NCBI GenBank assembly: GCA_019752835.1
Contig: JAIELR010000042.1
Coordinates: forward strand, 1 to 8,486
Length of the DNA: 8,486 bases
Source: Gammaproteobacteria bacterium
GTDB lineage: Bacteria; Pseudomonadota; Gammaproteobacteria; UBA1113
Direction of reading: 5' to 3'
Shown here: positions 1 to 6,623 of the stretch, piece by piece
Layout of the letters: each line of letters begins with the position of its first letter
Numbering within the stretch: position 1 is the stretch's first letter
Notes under the pieces: model-generated
The model's input: the letters and a program-made list of their open reading frames with translations, nothing else
What the model was told of the DNA's origin: nothing
The model's database searches: none
Position numbers and translations under genes: made by a program

Positions 1-2
1 AG

Positions 3-3000
3 TCCGTTTACCGAGAACCGCTCGCTGAACAGGATAATCCTAATTCTATTTCATTTAAGCCCGAAGAACCCAGAGGTGTTTCTCTCAAAGCAAGTCAACT
101 TGCCATTTTGACAGGACTCATTCCTGAAGAGGAAAACATGTCATTTTTTGAGGCCATCGATTATTATGCTTCTTTTTTAAATGAAAAATCCTTATTTACT
201 CTCGCTAAAAACCTAGATATTCGCCGTCGAGCCACATTCCTTCTGCACATCTTACCGACACTTTCCGCTGCTAGGCAACAGGAAATATTCACTTACAATC
301 CTAAACTTGCTAAAAACCTTGTGATTTTTGCTTTGCATGATTATCCAGCCGAAGTACCTGCATTACTTTCAATAATCAATCAATGCTCTTACGATACCAA
401 AATAGACATTAAACAAAAAATTGCCAACGTTGACAAAAAAGCTGAGTCTGCTTTACTTGGGAAATTGGGTTTATATCTTTTAGATTGTCAGCTCTCATTA
501 AATAGAGTAAACAGCCTTTCCTTGGAAAATATTAACGCATATAACTCGGCAGAAACCATTCAAGATTCTCCTCATCTTGTGCGCCTATTAGCGCTCACCC
601 CTGAATCAAACCGTATACTTTTCATCAGCGCATTAGGCAGCAAAATCAACGATTTTTTCACCAATAGTGCCGACTTTTTTACTATCTTAACGATGTTATC
701 CCTAAAAAACAGATATAAATTTATTGAAGCGCTTGGCAATACACTGCATAATTTTTTAACAGAAGATAAGGATTTCGAAAAAACAAGAAAATTGTTACCC
801 GTAGAAAATCGCGGACAATTTAAAGACGCTTTTATAATGCATTTTATAAAATCAATTAAAAATTATGATCAACTTTTAGCAACAGTATCAACTTACCCTG
901 ACCAAAGTCGCCGCATAACAATACTCCAAGCAATCAGCGAATGGAATCGCCAAAATTTTGTTAACACCAATGAAAAGCTGATGAGCATTCTCACTCATAT
1001 GCCAAAAGAACATTGGATAACCGTATTAATGCTATTTAAATCGACAATAACTAATCTTATTTATAGCCCTGTCAAACTTGATATAATCTTACAAACGCTC
1101 CCTCAACAAGATCAACCTCATCTATTGTGCATGCTAAATAGAAAAAAAACATTAAACCCTTGGAGTTGGCCATACAATTTCAATCTTGCACCCTACTTCG
1201 ATCAATTATTTGATGCGTTCTCACCAGATGATTGGTTTGCTCAAATAGAATCATTTGAGCCTTCTGATGTTCCTTATCTTTTTTCATGTGAAGCCCATGT
1301 GCAAAAAGTATTAGATTCCGCAAATGAAGAACAACTACCTATCTTAATAAAAAAAATGGGCTCGAGCATTGAGCATCTCAGTATAAATCAACGGAAAATG
1401 TATCTCGAAAAAATAATACCCATTGACAAAAAAATTGAACTGCTAGTCAGCTTAGGATACAACATTAGGTATTTTATAAGTGATTTCGACGAACTGTGTA
1501 CGTTGATTGCGAAACTAACATCAGCACAATGTATAAGCCTAATCAGTGCTCTTGGTCGAAAAATCAACGATTATATTTCAAATAATGAAGCATTTATTTC
1601 GTTGCTCTCGTTCTTGCCCGAAGGCAATGCACGCAGCAGTATATTAACGTCGATAGACGCACATAAGTTGATCAAGAGTTCTGACGACCTTGACAAAGTT
1701 TTGCCCTATTTTTCTCTGCAAGGTCAAGCTATTCTGCTCTGTAACTTAAATAAACAAAAAAAAGCATATAGTTGGGAAGAAAGCGTCGTAAATTTTGACC
1801 TTACACCCTACATCGATAATTTATTTTATGATTTCCCTCAGCAAGACTGGTTTGCTCTAATTGAAGCGCTTGACACTTCTGTGGAACATCTTTTTTTACG
1901 TGCTGATCACGTCAAAAAAGTTTTGAGCTCAGTAACGGTACAGCAACAACCCATCGTAATAAAAATGATCAAAGAGAAGATCAAATACCTTACGGAAGAA
2001 GAAAGAACAGCGTTACTAAAAAGTTGGCCAGCTGAACACAAAGCCGATATGGTAATGAGTGTAGGAAGTAATATAGCCTATCTAATAACAAACCATACCG
2101 ACCTGCTTGAGGCATTAAATCTATTAACAACAGAACAACGAATTGAGCCCATCAGGATACTTATTAGCAGTAATAAAATTCCACAATATGCAAAAAATCA
2201 TGAGGAACTTATTGCACTACTCAATCTACTACCTGAAGGAGCCATACGCTCTGAGGTAGTCAGTCACATCACAATTACGCAAGAATTTATGCAAGATCAA
2301 GACGAATTTAATACCTTGATTAACTGTCTGCCAGAAAATTACTGGCCGAAATTTCTATTTATACAAAAACATAGGCTTGCTACATTTTTCACAAGCCCCG
2401 TTGACGTAATTATGATGCTAGAAAAATTACCCAATGTATCCGCCTATTTGGGCAATCAATTAACCAAAATGGAGTTTATACGATGGTTACATATAGCAAC
2501 CATTTTTTCCAACACAAATGAGCGAATTACTCTAATAAATGCATGGGATAAATCAAATTGGAAAAATTTGATATCCTCATTTTATCTTATTACCGCTTTT
2601 TTCACAAATATTGCATCGCTTGGGGATGTATTAAATACGTTTCCCGATGAGGCCGATCGCGTAGCCCTCATGACAGCTATCGGTGACAAACTTCATGAAA
2701 TTTTTGAAAAATCAGGCAATGAACTGCAATCAATCAATGCGCTTAAAACCTTAAAACCTCTTCTTCCTCAGGCTCATTACATTACAGCCATATTTAATGC
2801 TATTTATGTAAAAAATAGTGAAGATACCAAATTACTTCTACTGGCACTTGAATATTTGCTACCTGATGCAGCGGATAAACTTGCACTTATTAATAAATTT
2901 TCAGGTGATAAACTCCGAAATCTCGTAGGCGCAAGTAATTATGATTTTCCTATCAATAAATTGATCGAAATACTCAAGTTACTGCCCAAAGAAATTCGGT

Positions 3001-3896
3001 TTAATGTGATTGCCCAATTGAATGGTAGTCATAATAACATTGGGCTCTCGTCGCTTAAATTATGTGCAAATGAGTTGGGCGAATTACTATGCTTATTTCC
3101 ACAATCGGCTTGGCCACAATTATTGGATGCCTGTGGGACACGAAAAATTATAGCTATTCTGAACTGCATTAAGTACAAGAAGGCTGCAAAACCCTATTCG
3201 AACGATTCGATTTCCACGAAACCAGAAGATAATTTAACCGATATATTGCAATGCTTACCTGAAGAAAGCCATATAGATTTTATTGAATTATTATGTAAAA
3301 AAATGGGGACTGATTTTTCTTGTACTATTTATCGTAATCGTCCAGCAGCTTTTGTTACTACTGTCAATTTTTTTAAAAAAGCCGAAGATCGTGTAAGAGT
3401 TATTGATTTGATAGTCAAAAATTTTCTATATAGCGATGATATCGACAAATTTCGCAGAAACCCCGAAGCGGTGCGTTTGTTAGCAAATTATAAAAAAGGG
3501 TGTGCTATTCAAAAAAGAGCCAATACTCTTGTTAAATCAGCTATTGAAACTAAAAGACAACAACACAAACCAGCACTTACTCCTGAAAGAGAAGTTGTGC
3601 TAAAAATAGCTGCATTATTTGACAACTATGCTAATCCCCCTCTGTTTTCGATGCATTGGCGTTGGAATAGAGATACTGCACGCAAGCTATTCAATTGGCC
3701 ACTAGAACATAAAAATGCATCACTCAGCGATTATGTAGCACAAATTAAAACAACCTTAGACCGTGTAAAAAATTCGAATAATTACAATGAAAATGGAACA
3801 TTTGTTGCGCTCGTCGGTCTGGCCTTGAATGAAGCAGAGACCTTTTTGCAGGCACGACAAGGAAATCAGGCGCAGTTCGCTCCTGAGTTGTTTTAA
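3..3896 (+). CDS. Large helical-repeat protein, 5'-truncated by the window edge; possible secreted effector
   Basis: The frame is open from base 3 with no stop and no ATG before 138, so the gene most likely starts outside the window. The TTG at 108 is unconvincing. The ATG at 138 has an AGAGG-like sequence 5 nt upstream and is a fallback start. About 1,297 residues are visible, with no membrane segment or signal peptide in view. The protein is leucine-rich and predicted all-helical. It is built from diverged repeats of about 35-40 residues, with a pattern like LP-x(3)-R-x(2)-LI-x-ALG-x(2)-I-x(3)-I-x-N-x(2)-DL. Examples are LPEGNARSSI, LPEGAIRSEV, FPDEADRVAL, LPDAADKL and LPKEIRFNV. The last 130 residues (from about 3500) are not repeat-like and contain HWRWNR followed by NENGTF. 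From memory this loosely resembles C-terminal domains of Legionella/Coxiella proteins such as DUF5617. No catalytic motif was recognised. A role as a host-interaction scaffold is inferred from style only. Confidence 0.85.
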   Translation, partial: SVYREPLAEQDNPNSISFKPEEPRGVSLKASQLAILTGLIPEEENMSFFEAIDYYASFLNEKSLFTLAKNLDIRRRATFLLHILPTLSAARQQEIFTYNPKLAKNLVIFALHDYPAEVPALLSIINQCSYDTKIDIKQKIANVDKKAESALLGKLGLYLLDCQLSLNRVNSLSLENINAYNSAETIQDSPHLVRLLALTPESNRILFISALGSKINDFFTNSADFFTILTMLSLKNRYKFIEALGNTLHNFLTEDKDFEKTRKLLPVENRGQFKDAFIMHFIKSIKNYDQLLATVSTYPDQSRRITILQAISEWNRQNFVNTNEKLMSILTHMPKEHWITVLMLFKSTITNLIYSPVKLDIILQTLPQQDQPHLLCMLNRKKTLNPWSWPYNFNLAPYFDQLFDAFSPDDWFAQIESFEPSDVPYLFSCEAHVQKVLDSANEEQLPILIKKMGSSIEHLSINQRKMYLEKIIPIDKKIELLVSLGYNIRYFISDFDELCTLIAKLTSAQCISLISALGRKINDYISNNEAFISLLSFLPEGNARSSILTSIDAHKLIKSSDDLDKVLPYFSLQGQAILLCNLNKQKKAYSWEESVVNFDLTPYIDNLFYDFPQQDWFALIEALDTSVEHLFLRADHVKKVLSSVTVQQQPIVIKMIKEKIKYLTEEERTALLKSWPAEHKADMVMSVGSNIAYLITNHTDLLEALNLLTTEQRIEPIRILISSNKIPQYAKNHEELIALLNLLPEGAIRSEVVSHITITQEFMQDQDEFNTLINCLPENYWPKFLFIQKHRLATFFTSPVDVIMMLEKLPNVSAYLGNQLTKMEFIRWLHIATIFSNTNERITLINAWDKSNWKNLISSFYLITAFFTNIASLGDVLNTFPDEADRVALMTAIGDKLHEIFEKSGNELQSINALKTLKPLLPQAHYITAIFNAIYVKNSEDTKLLLLALEYLLPDAADKLALINKFSGDKLRNLVGASNYDFPINKLIEILKLLPKEIRFNVIAQLNGSHNNIGLSSLKLCANELGELLCLFPQSAWPQLLDACGTRKIIAILNCIKYKKAAKPYSNDSISTKPEDNLTDILQCLPEESHIDFIELLCKKMGTDFSCTIYRNRPAAFVTTVNFFKKAEDRVRVIDLIVKNFLYSDDIDKFRRNPEAVRLLANYKKGCAIQKRANTLVKSAIETKRQQHKPALTPEREVVLKIAALFDNYANPPLFSMHWRWNRDTARKLFNWPLEHKNASLSDYVAQIKTTLDRVKNSNNYNENGTFVALVGLALNEAETFLQARQGNQAQFAPELF
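1083..2270 (+). repeat. Tandem internal duplication of about 205 codons within the helical-repeat protein
   Basis: Two adjacent segments, about 1083-1655 and 1692-2270, encode alignable proteins at an offset of 615 bases over most of their length. Anchor pairs are LLCMLN and LLCNLN, NFNLAPYFDQLFDAF (from 1176) and NFDLTPYIDNLFYDF (from 1791), DWFAQIE and DWFALIE, and LLSFLPEGNARS and LLNLLPEGAIRS. The offset is 612 bases at the LLC anchor, so there is a small indel near the start of the unit. Divergence is substantial, so the duplication is old at the DNA level. It is a higher-order repeat made of several of the shorter helical repeats. Confidence 0.8.
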
Positions 3897-3940
3897 TTTA
3901 GGTAATTTTAACAAGATGATATGCAGCTAAAAAATTAATG

Positions 3941-3968
3941 TTGACAAGTCCACAATTTATAATATAAA
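3941..3968 (+). promoter_or_regulatory. Sigma70-type promoter ahead of the truncated gene at 4006
   Basis: TTGACA (3941-3946) is a perfect -35 box. It is followed after 16 bases by TATAAA (3963-3968). A TATAAT at 3958 is also present but only 11 bases from the -35 box. The start codon at 4006 lies 38 bases downstream of the -10 box and has TAAGGA at 3991-3996 as ribosome binding site. No clear terminator hairpin is visible between the upstream stop (3896) and this promoter. Confidence 0.6.
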
Positions 3969-4005
3969 AATTAACTAATTAGATATAACTTAAGGATGTA
4001 TCCTC

Positions 4006-4101
4006 ATGAAAGCCATAATGAGTGAAAAATTACGCCGTATTTTAAACCATCCTCAAAAAGTATATGTTGAAAAATATCAACAGCATAACCTAACCCCATA
4101 A
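4006..4101 (+). pseudogene. 5' remnant of an unidentified gene, broken at about 4062
   Basis: ATG at 4006 follows TAAGGA with 9 bases of spacing and a good promoter, as expected of a real gene start. The reading frame gives MKAIMSEKLRRILNHPQKV and then a stop at 4099-4101, 31 codons in total. From about 4062 onward the DNA is the reverse complement of jetD-derived sequence (matching 5642-5786), so the last dozen codons are foreign. Only about 18 codons of the original gene remain. The family is not recognised. An authentic 31-residue peptide is possible, but the junction with duplicated DNA makes truncation more likely. Confidence 0.55.
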
Positions 4102-4206
4102 AAACAATTGTATTTGGCATATCTTCCAAAGCCAAGCCTGTTTGAAGATTTTCAACAATGATCACTCTTTTTACGTCTATATTTAGACGCGCAATATCTT
4201 CTAGCG
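4062..4206 (-). pseudogene. 145-bp fragment of jetD (second copy)
   Basis: This stretch matches 5642-5786, inside the intact jetD, at 140 of 145 positions with no gaps, and in the same orientation. The differences are at 4070, 4094, 4167, 4190 and 4204. It encodes the equivalent of JetD residues about 235-282 (LEDIARLN through DIFQH). This includes the Toprim glutamate in the VEN motif but lacks the later DxD and everything else needed for function. Read in the jetD frame, four of the five differences are silent and one is Lys to Arg. A 78-codon open frame with a GTG at 4240 runs through it. That frame starts inside the neighbouring coding region and has no convincing ribosome binding site, so I treat the piece as a non-functional relic. 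Confidence 0.85.
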
Positions 4207-4211
4207 TCTTT

Positions 4212-5114
4212 CTATTGATCACGGACACGACGAAAATCACTTGCCAAATTGCTTGCCAACGCGATGATTTTACGCGTTCGCTCTAAGGCTGTTGCTGCAG
4301 GCAATACTCGCATTTGTCCCTTATGAATCGCATCTTTAACAAAACGCTCGAAGGCGCCTATCTCATCGCGATTTAAATAATTTTTGGCAATACTTACATC
4401 TGTTTTAAGAATTTTTCCTTTTGGTGCATTTTTCCAAGTAGTAAGTCCCATATAAGATACCTCACTATTTGCACGTGCCTTAATTAACTCTGCTGCCGTG
4501 TGACCATGTATGGCATAGTGTAGTTTATTTTGTACGGTGGCAAAAAATTCCTTGGTTAATTTATCTTGGACGTTATAATCTACAGCGGTTGCATAAAGAT
4601 CGGTAATTTTTTGATAAAATCTTCGCTCACTGACGCGTATTTCGCGGATTTGTTCAAGTAGCTCAGCAAAATAATCCTGGCCAAAAAGTGGACCATTTTT
4701 TAGACGTTGCTGATCAAGCATGAAACCCTTAATGATATAAGAATGCAACCGTTCAGTTGCCCATATGCGAAATTGTGTTGCGCGATGTGAATTAACGCGA
4801 TAACCGACAGAAATAATAGCATCAAGATTATAATGCTCAACATCTCGAGCTACTTCTCGACCGCCTTCTTTTTGAACTATTAGGAATTTCCTAATAGTTG
4901 CCTCATGATTAAGTTCTTGTTCTAAATAAATATTTTTTAAATGCTCATTGATAGTTGGAATAGTCACCCCATAAAGTTGGGCCATCAGTTTTTGAGTCAG
5001 CCAAATTGTCTCATCGATGATACGCGCATTCACGCTGATATCACCCTCTGCTGAAGTAAAGACTAAAAACTCCTTAACAACGCTGATTTGTTGTTCACTA
5101 GATGACTTATGCAT
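4212..5114 (-). CDS. rhuM: RhuM-family protein, probably with a chimeric C-terminus
   Basis: The protein has 300 residues. Start ATG at 5114 is preceded by AAGG at 5122-5125 with 7 bases of spacing. Residues 1-261 are typical of the RhuM family (PF13310), first noted on Salmonella pathogenicity island 3 and common in genomic islands. An HTH-like stretch, WLTQKLMAQLYGVTIPTINE, occupies residues 38-57. The conserved core follows: YNLDAIISVGYRVNSHRATQ (95-114), FRIWATERL, IIKGFMLDQQRL, and later SYMGLTTWK and IAKNYLN. In ordinary RhuM proteins the text after AKNYLN continues into a MYLDYAE-like helix and ends around 330 or more residues. Here it switches after FERFVKD to about 39 residues that look like JetA. 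The molecular function of RhuM is not established. DNA binding is inferred from the HTH. It lies 208 bases after jetD on the same strand, with its own ribosome binding site. Confidence 0.8.
   Translation of the reverse strand: MHKSSSEQQISVVKEFLVFTSAEGDISVNARIIDETIWLTQKLMAQLYGVTIPTINEHLKNIYLEQELNHEATIRKFLIVQKEGGREVARDVEHYNLDAIISVGYRVNSHRATQFRIWATERLHSYIIKGFMLDQQRLKNGPLFGQDYFAELLEQIREIRVSERRFYQKITDLYATAVDYNVQDKLTKEFFATVQNKLHYAIHGHTAAELIKARANSEVSYMGLTTWKNAPKGKILKTDVSIAKNYLNRDEIGAFERFVKDAIHKGQMRVLPAATALERTRKIIALASNLASDFRRVRDQ
4215..4331 (-). other. JetA-like (DUF3375) segment fused to the end of rhuM
   Basis: RhuM residues 262-300 read AIHKGQMRVLPAATALERTR and then end in LASDFRRVRDQ. From memory this matches the middle of JetA/DUF3375 proteins. 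There, a basic segment precedes an ALER(T/V)RE(I/V)-like stretch, and an LAxDFRRVR(D/E)xF stretch leads into LNRELRE. The segment stops exactly after RDQ at a TAG (4212-4214), where the jetD fragment begins a few bases later in another frame. The identification rests on recalled family sequence, and the true jetA of this locus lies outside the window. The alternative is that this is an unusual native RhuM C-terminus. Confidence 0.55.
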
Positions 5115-5322
5115 GCTTTTACCTTATATAATCCTTTTCAAATCCTCAATAATTTTGTTTTATCATTGATCACGCTGATAAGCTGGCACGTTCTCCGTAA
5201 AGAACGAGCCCAGCAAATAAATATTTTTTTAAGTCTCACATTATTCTTTATTCTACCGCCAATTTTCCGTTTTGTCATGTTTATGACTGTTTTTTTAATC
5301 AATTAAAGCATTTTTCGAACCC
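5115..5322 (-). other. Intergenic gap between jetD and rhuM with one hairpin
   Basis: This 208-base AT-rich gap separates the jetD stop from the rhuM start. It contains an imperfect hairpin at 5182-5214: inner stem CGTTCT/AGAACG with a 6-base loop, an A-A mismatch, then GGC/GCC and GCT/AGC around one bulged C. On the - strand no U-tract follows the stem, so it is not a classical terminator for jetD. It could be a leader structure for rhuM. A 65-codon hydrophobic + strand frame (5109-5306) crosses the gap and overlaps the rhuM start. It has no visible ribosome binding site and I do not call it a gene. No confident promoter was found. Confidence 0.4.
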
Positions 5323-6486
5323 TTACAACCCCCGCAACACCCCACTCACATACTCCCACGGAATCCGCTCCTGTTCTAAACGAATATGTTGCCCCATTCT
5401 GCCTGGCTGTGCCTTGAGAGACTCGCCAAACATTTGCTCCTCCTCCGTGAGATATATCAATCCGGTGAGGGAGTGCGGTTTATTTTCAGCGCCCCATAAC
5501 GATGTACAGTGCTGTAACGTTGCATTATTCATAAGAATAGATTGCAGATGAGGTAAATATTGTCGAGCGCAATTTAAAATCGCAAAACCATGGGTGTCAA
5601 TATCGCCCCAATAGTAGCAGCTTACTTGTTTCATCCAGGGAATATGTTGGAAAATATCAACAGCATAACCTAATCCCATAAAAACAATTGTATTTGGCAT
5701 ATCTTCCAAAGCCAAGCCTGTTTGAAGATTTTCAACAATGATCACTTTTTTTACGTCTATATTTAGACGTGCAATATCTTCTAACGGTGCAGAAAAATCA
5801 GTTAACCCCCCAATATTCTGGCACAAATGATGATCTAATATTCGCATGCGGATCAGTCGAGGCGGTTCTTTGAGGCCACAACAGGCAAAAAAATCATTGT
5901 TATGAATTATTTCTCCACGAATAGCTGCAAATAAATCCAACACAATTTTTTTCCGACCTTCCAACCATTTACTATCAAGACCTGAAATAGGTAATTGACG
6001 CGGATAGAGATTAATCTTTGGATGCGCAATCAACCAATGCAATAAATCGCAAAGACGTACAAAATCTAGTTCAGAATAATCGGCTAATAGATCAAAATAA
6101 AGCGGCAATTTATTGGCTAATATGGGCCATGTCATGACAAGAGATTGATAACGCATGCACGCTTGCTGCCAACGCACACCCTGCCCTACCCAAATAGCGA
6201 TAGCCTCTGGATTTTCAAGAACTAATTTGTCAGGCAAACGTTGCGTACCCAAGATTGACCATCGGCGTTCGCACCAACTTAATTGGCCAATACCCTGCCA
6301 ATTTTTCCAGGCAGTAATCCAGGCACGAACGGCATCAGGGCTTCGCATCGCGATTCGCTCTGTGGGTACATCTAGCGATAAAATCAAGGGCCAAGAATGT
6401 TGTAGAGACTCGGTCTGCAACCATTGTCGATGTTGAGAGGCAAATCGACGAGTCAATAATCGCTGAATATCTTCAGGTTGTTTCAT
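5323..6486 (-). CDS. jetD: JetD, Toprim nuclease subunit of a Wadjet plasmid-defence system
   Basis: The protein has 387 residues, the usual length for the family, and no frame damage. The N-terminal half (about 1-190) matches the DUF3322 style: an IQRLLTRRF opening, a WPLILSLDVPTE segment and a basic RLPDKLVLENPE region. The C-terminal half is DUF2220, a Toprim fold related to topoisomerase VI. It has Glu252 in the VEN motif (5731-5733) and Asp295/Asp297 in WGDIDTHG (about 5585-5607), the expected acidic metal-binding set. The C-terminus carries the family's E-Q-E motif (RLEQERIPWE). In characterised Wadjet systems JetABC condensin extrudes small circular DNA and JetD cleaves it, limiting plasmids. 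It follows jetC by 132 bases, unusually far for this operon, because an inserted palindromic element fills the gap. The ribosome binding site is weak (AGAG-like). Residues 235-282 are duplicated at 4062-4206. Confidence 0.93.
   Translation of the reverse strand: MKQPEDIQRLLTRRFASQHRQWLQTESLQHSWPLILSLDVPTERIAMRSPDAVRAWITAWKNWQGIGQLSWCERRWSILGTQRLPDKLVLENPEAIAIWVGQGVRWQQACMRYQSLVMTWPILANKLPLYFDLLADYSELDFVRLCDLLHWLIAHPKINLYPRQLPISGLDSKWLEGRKKIVLDLFAAIRGEIIHNNDFFACCGLKEPPRLIRMRILDHHLCQNIGGLTDFSAPLEDIARLNIDVKKVIIVENLQTGLALEDMPNTIVFMGLGYAVDIFQHIPWMKQVSCYYWGDIDTHGFAILNCARQYLPHLQSILMNNATLQHCTSLWGAENKPHSLTGLIYLTEEEQMFGESLKAQPGRMGQHIRLEQERIPWEYVSGVLRGL
5642..5786 (-). repeat. Parent copy of the 145-bp jetD direct repeat
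   Basis: This is the in-gene copy of the segment repeated at 4062-4206, at a constant offset of 1580 bases and the same orientation, with 140/145 identity. Matching stops abruptly on both sides: at 5641/4061 the sequences diverge, and beyond 5786/4206 they share nothing obvious. The two copies bracket the jetD 3' end and the whole of rhuM. Recombination between them would delete both. Confidence 0.88.
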
Positions 6487-6503
6487 AGTTGTACTCTGCG
6501 CAC

Positions 6504-6623
6504 TTTAATTTTCGGCGTTGTTGTAGTTGACTTTTGTAAGGGTAAGCACCCCTCGTGCCTACCCACACACGGGCAACCACGGGGGGTTGCCCCTACATCA
6601 ACGGCGCCTAGCCGAAAACTAAA
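6504..6623. mobile_element. 120-bp nested-palindrome element (MITE-like) between jetC and jetD
   Basis: The outer inverted repeats are TTTAATTTTCGGC (6504-6516) and GCCGAAAACTAAA (6611-6623), 12 of 13 paired. A second layer pairs 6513-6526 with 6593-6606 (12 of 14). Inside are two hairpins. One at 6540-6564 has a 10-bp stem with a 5-base loop. The other at 6571-6592 has stem GGGCAACC/GGTTGCCC with a 6-base loop. In RNA of the - strand, the single mismatches of the first hairpin and of the outer repeat become G-U wobbles, so both fold fully in the jet transcript. The core is GC-rich, unlike its surroundings. No transposase is encoded and no clean target duplication is visible. The right arm includes the jetC stop codon. 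A dispersed non-autonomous element is the best reading. It could also attenuate transcription or protect mRNA between jetC and jetD. Confidence 0.7.

Noticed and set aside
3993..4004. AGGATGTATCCT palindrome over the Shine-Dalgarno sequence of the 4006 gene as an operator or RNA switch
   Set aside because: Five paired bases around a two-base loop is too short to support a regulatory claim.
4004..4240. 78-codon - strand frame as an independent gene
   Set aside because: It starts with GTG inside the rhuM coding region without a ribosome binding site, and its only recognisable part is the 145-bp jetD fragment.
4214..5174. 10-bp direct repeat ATTGATCACG at 4214-4223 and 5165-5174, bracketing rhuM almost exactly
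   Set aside because: It looks like a target-site duplication or att core, but exact 10-mers recur by chance many times in 8.5 kb of AT-rich DNA. The match does not extend, and no integrase or transposase is present.
5182..5214. Hairpin between jetD and rhuM as a rho-independent terminator
   Set aside because: The stem has a mismatch and a bulge, and on the - strand it is not followed by a U-tract. On the + strand the T-run starts about 10 bases away and no gene ends there.
5109..5306. 65-codon hydrophobic + strand frame as a possible small membrane protein or toxin
   Set aside because: It overlaps the start and ribosome binding site of rhuM on the other strand and has no ribosome binding site of its own. 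Its hydrophobicity is expected from T-rich DNA.
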